Assembly (NCBI GenBank): GCA_041906185.1
Contig: JAYRJQ010000006.1
Coordinates: 124,001-188,000, forward strand
Reading direction: 5' to 3'
Source of the DNA: Roseateles_B sp041906185
GTDB taxonomy: Bacteria > Pseudomonadota > Gammaproteobacteria > Burkholderiales > Burkholderiaceae_C
Length of the DNA stretch: 64,000 bases
Position numbers and translations under genes: made by a program. The notes below the pieces were generated by a model that made no database searches, was not told the origin of the DNA, and worked only from the letters and a program-made list of their open reading frames with translations. The first letter of the stretch is position 1. Each line of letters opens with the position of its first letter. Shown here in pieces: positions 9,751-18,514 of this stretch.

Positions 9751-12591
9751 ATGACTGACGCCACCAAGCCCGCCGCACCCGACTACCGTGCCACGCTGAA
9801 CCTGCCCGACACCCCTTTCCCCATGCGCGGCGACCTGCCCAAGCGCGAGCCGGGCTGGGTCAAGGGCTGGGAAGAGCAAGGCATCTACAAGAAGCTGCGT
9901 GACGCCCGCTGCGGCGCGCCCAAGTTCGTGCTGCACGACGGCCCGCCCTATGCCAACGGCCAGATCCACATCGGCCACGCCGCGAACAAGATCCTCAAGG
10001 ACATGATCGTCAAGGCCCGCCAGCTGGCCGGCTTCGACGCGGCCTACATCCCCGGCTGGGACTGCCACGGCCTGCCGATCGAGAACCAGATCGAGAAGAC
10101 CCACGGCCGCGGCCTGCCGCGCGACGAGGTGCAGGCCAAGAGCCGCGCCTACGCCGCCGAGCAGATCGACGGCCAGCGCGCCGACTTCAAGCGCCTGGGC
10201 ATCCTTGGCGAGTGGGACAAGCCCTACCGCACCATGGACTACGCCAACGAGGCCGGCGAGATCCGCGTGCTCAAGCGTCTGTTCGAGCGTGGCTTCGTCT
10301 ACCGCGGCCTGAAGCCGGTCTACTGGTGCTTCGACTGCGGCTCCTCGCTGGCCGAGTTCGAGATCGAGTACGCCGACAAGCAGTCGCCGGCCGTGGACGT
10401 CGCCTTCCTGTGCGCCGAGCCGGCCAAGCTGGCCGCCGCCTTCGGCCTGCCCGCACTGGACCAGGACGCCTTCACGGTGATCTGGACGACCACGCCCTGG
10501 ACCATCCCCGCCAACCAGGCGCTCAACCTCAACCCCGAGCTGCCCTACGCCCTCGTCAAGACGCCGCGTGGCTACTTCGTGGTGGCCGAGGCCCTGGTCG
10601 AGAAGTGCCTGGCCCGCTGGCAGCTGGAGGGCGAGCAGGTCGCCGTCACGCAAGGCCGTGCGCTCGAACTGCTGAAGTTCAAGCACCCGCTGGCCCATGT
10701 GGACCCCGGCTTCGATCGCGAGAGCCCCGTCTACCTGGCGGACTACGCCACGGCGGATGACGGCACCGGCGTCGTGCACTCGGCACCGGCCTACGGCCTG
10801 GACGACTTCCAGAGCTGCGTCTCCCACGGCATGGCCTTTAACGACATCAAGAACCCGGTGCAGGGCAACGGCGCCTACGAGGCCGAACTGCCCCTGTTCG
10901 GCGGCCAGCACATCTGGAAGGCCAACCCGGTCATCACCCAGGCCCTGGCCGATGCCGGCCGCCTGATGGCGCAGTCCAAGATCACCCACAGCTACCCGCA
11001 CTGCTGGCGCCACAAGACGCCGGTGATCTACCGCGCGGCCGCTCAATGGTTCGTGCGCATGGACGAAGGCGCCGGCCTGTTCGCCAGCGAGCAGCCGGCC
11101 CAGACGCTGCGCCAGACGGCCCTGGCCGCCATCGACGCCACCAGCTTCTACCCCGAGAACGGCCGCGCCCGCCTGCGCGACATGATCGCCAACCGGCCTG
11201 ACTGGTGCATCTCGCGCCAGCGCAGCTGGGGCGTGCCCCTGCCCATCTTCCTGCACAAGGACACGGGCGAGGCGCATCCGCGCACGCTGGAGTTCATCGA
11301 GCGTGCGGCGCAGCTCGTCGAGCAGGCCGGCATCGAGGCCTGGGCCAAGCTGGACCCGGCCGAGTGGCTGGGCGCGGAAGCCGAGTTCTACTCCAAGGGC
11401 CAGGACATCCTGGACGTCTGGTTCGACTCCGGCTCCACCTTCCAGCACGTGCTCAAGGGCAGCCACGCCGGGGCCGCGCATGCCGAGGGTCCCGAGGCCG
11501 ACCTGTACCTCGAAGGCCATGACCAGCACCGCGGCTGGTTCCACAGCTCGCTGCTGATCGCCTCGGCGCTGTACGGCCGCGCGCCGTACAAGGGCCTGCT
11601 GACCCACGGCTTCGTGGTGGACGGCCAGGGCCGCAAGATGAGCAAGTCGGTGGGCAATGTGGTCGCGCCGCAAGCCGTGTCCGACAAGATGGGCGCCGAG
11701 ATCCTGCGCCTGTGGACCGCCGCGACCGACTACTCGGGCGACCTGGGCCTCGACGACAAGATCCTCGCCCGCGTGGTCGACAGCTACCGCCGCATCCGCA
11801 ACACGCTGCGCTTCCTGCTGGCCAATGTCTCGGACTTCGACGCCGCGACCGAGGCCGTTCCGCTGGACCAGCTGCTGGAAGTGGACCGCTACGCCCTGGC
11901 CCGCGCCTCGCAGGTCCAGGCCGAGGTGCTGGCCCACTTCGAGAGCTACGAGTTCCACCCGGTGGTGGCCAAGCTGCAGGTCTACTGCTCGGAGGACCTG
12001 GGCGGCTTCTACCTGGACGTGCTGAAGGACCGCCTCTACACGACGGCCCCGAAGAGCCTCGCCCGCCGCTCGGCCCAGACCGCGCTGTGGCACATCACGA
12101 ACGCCATGCTGCGCTGGATGGCGCCCTTCCTCAGCTTCACGGCCGAGGAAGCCTGGCAGGTCTTCAACGGCGGCGAGACGATCTTCACCGAGACCTTCTG
12201 GACCTTCAAGGCCGCCGACGAGGCGCTGCTGGCCAAGTGGGGCCGCGTGCGCGAGATCCGTGAACTGGCCAACAAGGCCATCGAGGACGTGCGCGGCCAG
12301 GGCCTCGTGGGCGCCTCGCTGCAGGCCGAGGTCGTGATCGGCGCCGCCGAGCAAGACCTGACCCTGCTGCAGTCGCTGGGCGAGGACCTCAAGTTCGTGC
12401 TGATCACCTCGGCGGCCCGCGTCGAGGCGGCGGCCGAGCTGAGCGTCACCGTCACGCCCACGGCCCACGCCAAGTGCGAGCGCTGCTGGCACTACCGCGA
12501 GGACGTCGGCTCGATCGCCGAGCACCCGGGCCTGTGCGCTCGCTGCCACAGCAATCTGCATGGCAGCGGCGAGGTGCGCCACATCGCCTGA
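9751..12591 (+). CDS. ileS: Isoleucyl-tRNA synthetase
   Basis: The 946-residue class I synthetase charges tRNA-Ile. Visible are the HIGH motif in GPPYANGQIHIGH near residue 65, the editing domain, GWDCHGLPIE, the KMSKS loop (GRKMSKS, about residue 630), and a C-terminal zinc-binding segment with paired Cys (CERCW and CARC). The length is standard for the bacterial type. The ATG at 9751 gives the typical N-terminus. A strong terminator lies 22 bp after the stop. The lspA gene that normally follows ileS is displaced to 17917. Confidence 0.97.
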   Translation: MTDATKPAAPDYRATLNLPDTPFPMRGDLPKREPGWVKGWEEQGIYKKLRDARCGAPKFVLHDGPPYANGQIHIGHAANKILKDMIVKARQLAGFDAAYIPGWDCHGLPIENQIEKTHGRGLPRDEVQAKSRAYAAEQIDGQRADFKRLGILGEWDKPYRTMDYANEAGEIRVLKRLFERGFVYRGLKPVYWCFDCGSSLAEFEIEYADKQSPAVDVAFLCAEPAKLAAAFGLPALDQDAFTVIWTTTPWTIPANQALNLNPELPYALVKTPRGYFVVAEALVEKCLARWQLEGEQVAVTQGRALELLKFKHPLAHVDPGFDRESPVYLADYATADDGTGVVHSAPAYGLDDFQSCVSHGMAFNDIKNPVQGNGAYEAELPLFGGQHIWKANPVITQALADAGRLMAQSKITHSYPHCWRHKTPVIYRAAAQWFVRMDEGAGLFASEQPAQTLRQTALAAIDATSFYPENGRARLRDMIANRPDWCISRQRSWGVPLPIFLHKDTGEAHPRTLEFIERAAQLVEQAGIEAWAKLDPAEWLGAEAEFYSKGQDILDVWFDSGSTFQHVLKGSHAGAAHAEGPEADLYLEGHDQHRGWFHSSLLIASALYGRAPYKGLLTHGFVVDGQGRKMSKSVGNVVAPQAVSDKMGAEILRLWTAATDYSGDLGLDDKILARVVDSYRRIRNTLRFLLANVSDFDAATEAVPLDQLLEVDRYALARASQVQAEVLAHFESYEFHPVVAKLQVYCSEDLGGFYLDVLKDRLYTTAPKSLARRSAQTALWHITNAMLRWMAPFLSFTAEEAWQVFNGGETIFTETFWTFKAADEALLAKWGRVREIRELANKAIEDVRGQGLVGASLQAEVVIGAAEQDLTLLQSLGEDLKFVLITSAARVEAAAELSVTVTPTAHAKCERCWHYREDVGSIAEHPGLCARCHSNLHGSGEVRHIA
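12351..12364 (-). repeat. Copy of dispersed GGGTCAGGTCTTGC element inside ileS
   Basis: On the minus strand this is a 14-base exact match to the element seen at 34890, 55887, 55902 and 57463. Here it is translated within ileS as part of an EQDLTLL segment, so this copy may simply be coincidence of coding sequence. Confidence 0.4.
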
Positions 12592-12612
12592 TCCCGGCGC
12601 CCCGCCAAAAGC

Positions 12613-12649
12613 AAACGCCCCGTCAAGATCGTCAAGACGGGGCGTTTTT
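12613..12649 (+). terminator. Rho-independent terminator after ileS (possibly bidirectional)
   Basis: A perfect 12-bp stem (12613-12624 with 12636-12647) encloses an 11-base loop and is followed by a T run. The left side starts with AAA preceded by more A residues, so it could also stop transcription arriving from the minus-strand cstA-ybdD block. Confidence 0.92.
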
Positions 12650-12674
12650 CATGGGGCGACGAGATCGGCGCGCT

Positions 12675-12881
12675 TCAGCAGCAGCGCCCGAGCTTGCCAC
12701 CGTAGCGCGCGGCCTGCCGCTCGCGGAAGAAGTCCTCGTAGCTCATGGGCTCGCGCTCCGGATGCTCGCGCTGCAGATGGGCCACGTAGGCGCCGTAGTC
12801 CGGCAGGCCCACCATCAGGCGCAGGCTCTGTGCCAGGGTGCGCCCGGCCTGACCCAGCTCGCGCAGGCCCTGCTCAAGCAT
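12675..12881 (-). CDS. ybdD: YbdD/YjiX-family small protein (DUF466)
   Basis: The 68-residue product matches the small YbdD/YjiX family, with PDYGAYVAHLQREHPEREPMSYEDFFRERQAARYGG and a C-terminal Cys-Cys pair. In enterobacteria the homologue is encoded directly after cstA or btsT and is linked to pyruvate uptake. Here the same arrangement holds: its start codon overlaps the cstA stop by eight bases, implying translational coupling. The molecular role is not established. Confidence 0.9.
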   Translation of the reverse strand: MLEQGLRELGQAGRTLAQSLRLMVGLPDYGAYVAHLQREHPEREPMSYEDFFRERQAARYGGKLGRCC

Positions 12882-14952
12882 GGCTGGAGGCCACGGCGGC
12901 CGGGTTCAGCGGCACGCGCGGCGCCTCCTGGGCACTGGGCTGGCGGCTGGCGCGTGCGGCCAGCACGGACTTGATGCTGTAGACCAGCACGCTCAGCACC
13001 ACGCCCATGAAGAGCGCGCACAGCGCGGCATCCAGGCGATCGTTGAAGATCACCCGCTGCATGGCCTCCAGGCTCTTGGCCGGGGCCAGCACCTGGCCGG
13101 CCGCGACGGCGTCGGCGTACTTGCGGGCATGGGCCAGGAAGCCCACGCGCACGTCGTCCGAGAAGATCTTCAGCCAGCCCGCCGTCAGCGTGCAGGCCAG
13201 CAGCCAGACCGAGGGCACGATGGTGACCCAGGCGTAGCGGTCCTTCTTCATCTTGAACAGCACCACGGTGCCCAGCAGCAGGGCCACGGCGGCCAGCATC
13301 TGGTTGGCGATGCCGAACAGCGGCCACAGGGTGTTGATGCCGCCCAGCGGGTCGACGACGCCCTGGTAGAGGAAGTAGCCCCAGGCCGCCACGCACAGGC
13401 CCGTGGCCAGCAGATTGGCCACCAGGGAGTCGGTGCGCTTGAGCGAGGGCACGAAGCTGCCCAGCAGGTCCTGCAGCATGAAGCGGCCGGCGCGGGTGCC
13501 GGCGTCCACGGCGGTCAGGATGAAGAGCGCCTCGAAGAGGATGGCGAAGTGGTACCAGAAGGCCATCATGGCCTTGCCGCCTACCACCTGATGCAGGATG
13601 TGGGCCATGCCCACGGCCAGCGTGGGCGCGCCGCCGGCGCGGGCGAGGATGGTGTTCTCGCCCACGTCCTTGGCCGTCTGCACCAGCATCTCGGGCGTGA
13701 CCACGAAGCCCCAGGTCGAGATCGTGGCTGCCACGGCCTCGGGCGTCTTGCCCACCAGCGCCGCCGGGCTGTTCATCGCGAAATAGACGCCCGGCTCGAT
13801 GCAGGACGCCGCCACCAGGGCCATCACCGCCACGAAGCTCTCGGCCAGCATGCCGCCGTAGCCGATGAAGCGGGCGTGGGTCTCGTTCTCCAGCATCTTG
13901 GGCGTGGTGCCCGAGGAGATCAGCGCATGGAAGCCGGAGACGGCACCGCAGGCGATGGTGATGAAAAGGAAGGGGAACAGGTCGCCCGCCCACACGGGGC
14001 CGTTGCCCGCGGCGAACTTGGTGATGGACGGCATCTGCAGTGTGGGCGCCACGAACACGATGCCCACGGCCAACGCGACAATGGTGCCGATCTTCAGGAA
14101 GGTCGACAGATAGTCCCGCGGCGCGAGCAGCAGCCACACCGGGATGGAGGCGGCTACGAAGCCATAGCCGATCAGCAGCCAGGTCAGGGTCTTGCCGTCA
14201 TGCGTGAACAGCGGGGCCAGCGTGGGGCTCTCGTGCACCCACTGGCCGCCGATGATGGAGGCCATCAGCAGCACGAAGCCGATCAGCGAGACCTCGCCGA
14301 TGCGCCCGGGGCGCAGGTAGCGCAGGTAGACGCCCATGAACAGCGCGACCGGGATGGTGGCCGCCACGGTGAAGGTGCCCCACGGCGATTCGGCCAGGGC
14401 CTTCACCACGATCAGGGCCAGCACCGCGAGGATGATGATCATGATCATGAAGGCGCCAAAGAGCGCGATCAGGCCCGGCACCGTGCCCATCTCCTGCTTG
14501 ACCAGCTCGCCCAGGGAGCGGCCGTCGCGGCGGGTGGAGATGAAGAGCACGATGAAGTCCTGCACCGCGCCGGCGAAGACCACGCCGGCCAGGATCCACA
14601 GCAGGCCCGGCAGATAGCCCATCTGCGCGGCCAGCACCGGCCCGACCAGGGGCCCGGCGCCCGCGATGGCGGCAAAGTGGTGGCCGTAGAGCACGTTCTT
14701 GTGCGTGGGCACATAGTCCAGCCCGTCGTTGTATTTCCAGGCGGGGGTCTGGCGCTGGCCGTCCAGGCCCAGCACGGTGTTGGCGATGAAGAGGCTGTAG
14801 TAGCGGTAGCCGATCAGGTAGACGCAGACGGCGGCCACCACCACCCACAGGGCGCTGATGGCCTCGCCGCGGGACAGGGCGACGACGCCGAGCGCCGCGG
14901 CACCGAGCACGGCCACGCCCGCCCAGGCGAGGTGGCGACGAAGACTGGACAT
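12874..14952 (-). CDS. cstA: Carbon starvation protein CstA, pyruvate/peptide transporter
   Basis: The 692-residue polytopic inner-membrane protein has the CstA domain and the C-terminal CstA five-helix domain. Family segments seen are DGLDYVPTHKNVLYGHHFAAIAGAGPLVGP near residue 75 and the SGFHALISSGTTPKML region near residue 370. E. coli CstA and BtsT take up pyruvate with protons. The ATG at 14952 follows a GGAG site at good spacing; upstream in-frame starts would extend beyond the family N-terminus. Directly upstream lies an operator-like cluster of TAGGG elements and then a two-component system, its likely regulator. Confidence 0.95.
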   Translation of the reverse strand: MSSLRRHLAWAGVAVLGAAALGVVALSRGEAISALWVVVAAVCVYLIGYRYYSLFIANTVLGLDGQRQTPAWKYNDGLDYVPTHKNVLYGHHFAAIAGAGPLVGPVLAAQMGYLPGLLWILAGVVFAGAVQDFIVLFISTRRDGRSLGELVKQEMGTVPGLIALFGAFMIMIIILAVLALIVVKALAESPWGTFTVAATIPVALFMGVYLRYLRPGRIGEVSLIGFVLLMASIIGGQWVHESPTLAPLFTHDGKTLTWLLIGYGFVAASIPVWLLLAPRDYLSTFLKIGTIVALAVGIVFVAPTLQMPSITKFAAGNGPVWAGDLFPFLFITIACGAVSGFHALISSGTTPKMLENETHARFIGYGGMLAESFVAVMALVAASCIEPGVYFAMNSPAALVGKTPEAVAATISTWGFVVTPEMLVQTAKDVGENTILARAGGAPTLAVGMAHILHQVVGGKAMMAFWYHFAILFEALFILTAVDAGTRAGRFMLQDLLGSFVPSLKRTDSLVANLLATGLCVAAWGYFLYQGVVDPLGGINTLWPLFGIANQMLAAVALLLGTVVLFKMKKDRYAWVTIVPSVWLLACTLTAGWLKIFSDDVRVGFLAHARKYADAVAAGQVLAPAKSLEAMQRVIFNDRLDAALCALFMGVVLSVLVYSIKSVLAARASRQPSAQEAPRVPLNPAAVASSHA

Positions 14953-15081
14953 GGTTTTGTCTCCTGCAGTGGACCCCGGCCCTGCTTCTGGCGGCAGCGT
15001 GTCGGCATCCGGTTCTTGGGAGACTGCAGTGTGAAGATCGCGCGCCCGCAGCACATCCGTTCGGCCCGCGGCGCCACTCCG

Positions 15082-15107
15082 TAGGGATGACTAGGGATCA
15101 ACCCTAG
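15082..15107 (-). promoter_or_regulatory. Three TAGGG half-sites in 10-bp phase upstream of cstA
   Basis: TAGGGAT occurs at 15082 and 15092, and the inverted CCCTA(G) at 15102-15107 forms a perfect 6-bp inverted repeat (CTAGGG-N5-CCCTAG, 15091-15107). The spacing of about one helical turn fits binding of a LuxR/NarL-type dimer to one DNA face. It lies about 130-155 bp before cstA and just after the response-regulator gene. The assignment to that regulator is inference. Confidence 0.6.
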
Positions 15108-15137
15108 GCGCGTGTCGCGCAGGCGTCAGAGCCCGCA

Positions 15138-15791
15138 TCAGCGCCCGCCGTCCGCCTCGAGGCCGCGGGCGTGCTCCAGGGCGTAGCGCAGCAGCTCGGC
15201 CGGCGTGTCCAGGGCGAGCTTGCGCTTGATGTTCTGGCGGTGGGTCTCGACGGTGCGCACCGAAAGGTCCAGGCGCCGGGCGATGTCCTTGCTGGTCTCG
15301 CCGCGGGCCAGGGCACTGAGGATCTCGCTCTCGCGCGGGGACAGCACCGGCTTGGGCGCCTGGGCTCGGAACATGCGCCGCGTGAGCCCCGGGCTCAGGT
15401 AGGTGCCGCCGGCCCGCACGGCCTCGATGGCGGCCAGCAGGGCCTCGACCGACGCATCCTTGAGCACATAGCCGCTGGCCCCGGCCTCCAGGGCACGCTG
15501 CACGTACTCGGGGTTGTCGTACATGCTGAACATCAGCACGCGCAGCGCGGGCGCCTGGGCCAGCAGCGCCCGGGCCAGCTCGATGCCGCTGCCCTGGCGC
15601 AGGCCCACGTCGAGCAGGGCGAGGTCCGGCGTGGCCTGCTTCAGGGCGATCAGGGCCTCGTCGGCGCTGCCGGCCTCGGCGACGACCTCGTAGCCGGGCT
15701 CGGTCTGCAGGCGCGAGCGCAGGCCCTCGCGGACCAGCGGGTGGTCATCCACCAGCAGGATGCGCAGGGGCGGCGAGGAAGGAGCGCTCAT
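15138..15791 (-). CDS. LuxR/NarL-family response regulator
   Basis: The 217-residue regulator has an N-terminal receiver (LLVDDHPLVREGL, acceptor Asp61 in LALLDVGLRQGSG, conserved Lys in GYVLKDAS) and a C-terminal LuxR-type helix-turn-helix (LSPRESEILSALARGETSKDIARRL, then SVRTVETHRQNIKRKL). The start ATG overlaps the stop of the upstream kinase gene by four bases, so the two are coupled. Because it sits between its kinase and cstA-ybdD, control of pyruvate uptake is the natural hypothesis. The TAGGG cluster next door is a candidate binding site. Confidence 0.92.
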   Translation of the reverse strand: MSAPSSPPLRILLVDDHPLVREGLRSRLQTEPGYEVVAEAGSADEALIALKQATPDLALLDVGLRQGSGIELARALLAQAPALRVLMFSMYDNPEYVQRALEAGASGYVLKDASVEALLAAIEAVRAGGTYLSPGLTRRMFRAQAPKPVLSPRESEILSALARGETSKDIARRLDLSVRTVETHRQNIKRKLALDTPAELLRYALEHARGLEADGGR

Positions 15792-17176
15792 GAGGCCGCA
15801 TTGTCGCTGGCCAGCCGGGCCAGGGCCTCGGCGCTCAGGCGGGCCTCGATCCAGGTGCCGTGGCCCGGGCGGGTCTGGATGTCCAGCTGCCCGCCGATGG
15901 CCGCGAGGCGCTCGCGCATATTGCGCAGGCCGATGCCCTGCTGCGGGTGCAGGTTCTGCGCACGCAGGTCGAAGCCCTGGCCATCGTCCTGCACGACGAG
16001 GCTCAGGTCCCCCCCGGCCGGCGCCTGCAGCGCCAGCAGCACCTGCCCGGCCCGCGCATGCTTCAGCGCATTGGTCAGCGCCTCCTGGGCCACGCGGAAG
16101 AGCACGGTGACGGCCACCTCGGGCAGCGGCGGCAGGGGCTGAGGCTCGCAGCGGCAGTCGAGGTGCGGGCCGCCCGCGGTCTCGCATTCCTGGGCGAGGT
16201 GTTCGAGGGCCGCATCCAGGCCCAGCGTGTCCAGGAGGGCCGGACGCAGGCGGTGCGAGATGCGCCGCACCTCGTGCAGGCTGCCGCTGAGCCGTTCCAC
16301 CGCCTGTTGCAGCAGGGCCGGCCGCGGCTCGCGCAGATTGGCCTCCACCAGCAGCTTGGTGGACACCAGGGTCTGGCTGATGCCGTCGTGCAGCTCGCGC
16401 GCCAGGTGGGCCCGCTCCTCCTCCTGGGAGCGCACCACCTCGTGCGCCAGCAGGCGCAGCTTCTGCTCGGCCAGGCGGTGCTCTGACAGGTTCAGGGCCA
16501 GGGCGCTGGCACTGATCAGCACGATGCCCGCCAGCGCAATGCCGACGATCCACCACATCGTGCGGGCGATATTGCCCTGGGCCTCGCGGTCCAGCTGGTC
16601 CAGCGTGGCCTGGATGCCATCCAGGTACAGGCCGGTGCCCATCATCCAGTTCCATTCCGGCAGGGCCACCACATAGCCCAGCTTGGGCGCCAGCTGCTGG
16701 CTGGAGGGCTTGCGCCAGAGATATTCCACATAGCCGCCGCCCGCCCGGGCCTGGGCGATCAGGCGCTGGATGGTGGGCTGGCCGCGGGCATCGCGCAACT
16801 CCCAGAGGTTCTGGCCGAGCAGCTCGGGCTGGCGTGAGTGCATCAGCACCCGGCCCTGCAGGTCGTAGACGAAGAAGTAGCCATCGGCGCCGTAGTCCAG
16901 CGCGGCGAGGCGCTGCAGGGCCTGCTCGCTGGCCTGGCGGCGCGCCTGCGCGTCCTGCGCCTGGGCCTGGGCATAGAGCGGCTGCACCGTGCTGAGGGCG
17001 AGGTCGACGTAGTGGCGCAGCTCGTCGCGCCTCGCCTCCATGTAGGCCCGCTGCACGGTGGCGTGCTCACGGGCGACGAGTTCGCCCTCCTGCTGCCGCA
17101 CGCCCGCCGCGATCAGGGCGAGCGAGGCCAGCAGGGGCGCGATGGCCAGGAGGAGGATCTTGCCGCGCAGCTTCAT
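15788..17176 (-). CDS. Cache-domain sensor histidine kinase (NarL-partner type)
   Basis: The 462-residue kinase starts with a transmembrane helix (LLLAIAPLLASLALIAAGV), followed by a periplasmic single-Cache domain of about 160 residues with GYFFVYDLQGRVLMHS and GGYVEYLWRKPSS segments. A second transmembrane helix lies around residue 200. The cytoplasmic part has a HisKA_3 domain (EEERAHLARELHDGISQTLV) and an ATPase domain (QDDGQGFD, GIGLRNMRERLA). Single-Cache domains bind small carboxylates or amines, which fits pyruvate or acetate sensing for the adjacent cstA. The ligand itself cannot be determined here. Confidence 0.9.
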   Translation of the reverse strand: MKLRGKILLLAIAPLLASLALIAAGVRQQEGELVAREHATVQRAYMEARRDELRHYVDLALSTVQPLYAQAQAQDAQARRQASEQALQRLAALDYGADGYFFVYDLQGRVLMHSRQPELLGQNLWELRDARGQPTIQRLIAQARAGGGYVEYLWRKPSSQQLAPKLGYVVALPEWNWMMGTGLYLDGIQATLDQLDREAQGNIARTMWWIVGIALAGIVLISASALALNLSEHRLAEQKLRLLAHEVVRSQEEERAHLARELHDGISQTLVSTKLLVEANLREPRPALLQQAVERLSGSLHEVRRISHRLRPALLDTLGLDAALEHLAQECETAGGPHLDCRCEPQPLPPLPEVAVTVLFRVAQEALTNALKHARAGQVLLALQAPAGGDLSLVVQDDGQGFDLRAQNLHPQQGIGLRNMRERLAAIGGQLDIQTRPGHGTWIEARLSAEALARLASDNAAS

Positions 17177-17228
17177 GGCCGGCCACTGTAGCGTGGCCAG
17201 CGGCGATCAGCAGGCGCGGCAGGCCGGT

Positions 17229-17735
17229 TCAGGGAAAGACCGGCACATTGGGCTCCTGCCCCTGGAAGCTCGCCTCCGGATGCGTGCTCGCGAGCAGGGC
17301 CTCGATCTCGGCCACGCGGCCGCGGGGCACGTCCACCATCAGCAGGTACTGGCCGGCCGCCATGCCGGCCTCGAAGCGCCGCAGCCGCCGGCTGGGCGTG
17401 GAGCTGCCGATCATGCTGCAGAACCATGTCCCCAGCACCGCACCCAGGGGCGCCAGGGCCACGACCAGGCCGGCCGGCACGGGCGTTTCCAGGCTGTAGG
17501 CCGCCAGCACGCCCGCGATGGCGCCCAGGCCGGCGCCCACCAGCAGGCCGGTCTCCGCGGCCTCGACCAGGTCCGAGGTCTGCAGCAGGCTCGCGGCCTG
17601 CAGGCCGCCCATCTCGGCGCCCTCGCGCGCCATGAAATGGATCTGCGGCGCCGCGATGCGGGCCAGCAGCAGGTCGTTCATGCAACGCCGGGCGCTGTCC
17701 ACGTCCGGCAACATCCAGTAGATCCTCTTGCGCAT
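17229..17735 (-). CDS. Small membrane protein with glycine-rich segment (DUF1269-like)
   Basis: The 168-residue product has a cytoplasmic-looking N-terminus, a central hydrophobic Gly/Ala-rich region (TGLLVGAGLGAIAGVLAAYS, then GLVVALAPLGAVLGTWFCSMIG), and a C-terminal soluble part with VPRGRVAEIEALL. The glycine-zipper-like centre and flanking alpha/beta segments resemble DUF1269-type stress proteins. I do not recognise a specific function. It stands alone, 52 bp after the kinase start, with GAGCTC before its ATG as a weak ribosome site. Confidence 0.65.
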   Translation of the reverse strand: MRKRIYWMLPDVDSARRCMNDLLLARIAAPQIHFMAREGAEMGGLQAASLLQTSDLVEAAETGLLVGAGLGAIAGVLAAYSLETPVPAGLVVALAPLGAVLGTWFCSMIGSSTPSRRLRRFEAGMAAGQYLLMVDVPRGRVAEIEALLASTHPEASFQGQEPNVPVFP

Positions 17736-17916
17736 GGCGAGCTCCTCGGGGTGAGGGAACGGCCCGGCGACCCGGCGGGCCGAAGGCGGGCTTCCGTGAT
17801 GAATCTAGTCCGGCCCCTCGGCCTTGACAAACCTCAGGCCGGCAGTTCGCGTGCCCGCCCGAGGCTGCGCCCCGGACCGGCTACAGTAGCGCCCTGCTTC
17901 CGAACCCTGCACGCCA

Positions 17917-18408
17917 ATGGCCACCTCCTCCCCCTCCCCGCGCCTGATCCAGTGGCTCGCCATCGCCCTGCTCGTGATCCTGGCCGACCAGTTCACCAAG
18001 GTGCTGATCCTGGGGAGCTTCCAGCTCGGCGACAGCCGCCCGGTCACCTCCTTCTTCAACCTCGTGCGCTGGCACAACCCGGGCGCGGCCTTCAGCTTCC
18101 TGGCCTGGGCGGGTGGCTGGCAGCGCTGGTTCTTCGTGGGCCTGGGCGTGGTCGCCACCGGCTTCATCCTGTGGCTGCTGCGCAAGCATGGGCACCAGAC
18201 CCTCTTTGCCACCGCGCTGTCCCTGATCCTGGGCGGTGCCGTCGGCAACGTCATCGACCGCCTCCTGCACGGCTATGTGGTGGACTTCATCTCCCTCCAC
18301 TACCAGAACGCCTGGACCTTCCCGGCCTTCAACGTGGCCGACAGCGCCATCTCCATCGGCGCGGCGCTGCTGATCCTGGACGAGCTGCGCCGCGTGCGCC
18401 GCGGCTGA
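17917..18408 (+). CDS. lspA: Lipoprotein signal peptidase (signal peptidase II)
   Basis: The 163-residue inner-membrane aspartyl protease removes signal peptides from diacylated prolipoproteins. Four transmembrane helices are visible. The two catalytic Asp residues lie in the GYVVDFI segment (about residue 122) and in FNVADSAI (about residue 142), flanked by the family NVIDR segment. In most Burkholderiales lspA follows ileS directly; here 5.3 kb of opposite-strand genes intervene, so it needs its own promoter in 17736-17916. Confidence 0.96.
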   Translation: MATSSPSPRLIQWLAIALLVILADQFTKVLILGSFQLGDSRPVTSFFNLVRWHNPGAAFSFLAWAGGWQRWFFVGLGVVATGFILWLLRKHGHQTLFATALSLILGGAVGNVIDRLLHGYVVDFISLHYQNAWTFPAFNVADSAISIGAALLILDELRRVRRG

Positions 18409-18422
18409 GGGGCGCCGCCCGA

Positions 18423-18444
18423 GCGCTTGATCCATCTCAAGCGC
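18423..18444 (+). promoter_or_regulatory. FNR/ANR-like palindrome upstream of the DUF2189 gene
   Basis: TTGAT-CCAT-CTCAA (18427-18440) matches the FNR box TTGAT-N4-ATCAA at nine of ten positions. It is embedded in a longer palindrome with perfect 8-bp arms (18423-18430 and 18437-18444). It lies 75-90 bp before the ATG at 18515. No good -10 is seen at the class II distance, so a class I position is possible. Confidence 0.65.
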
Positions 18445-18514
18445 AGGGCCTAGGGAAAGGCCCGCTGACGCCAGGGACGCCTCCCTCTAGCCTAGCCGGC
18501 AGAAGGAGACACCC

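Noticed and set aside
9286..12582. Minus-strand open frame of 1098 residues opposite ileS
   Set aside because: The opposite strand encodes isoleucyl-tRNA synthetase with all motifs; this frame shows no domain and typical antisense composition.
12880..15084. Plus-strand open frame of 734 residues opposite cstA
   Set aside because: CstA on the minus strand is unambiguous, and the plus frame is rich in Gly, His and Gln without a recognisable domain.
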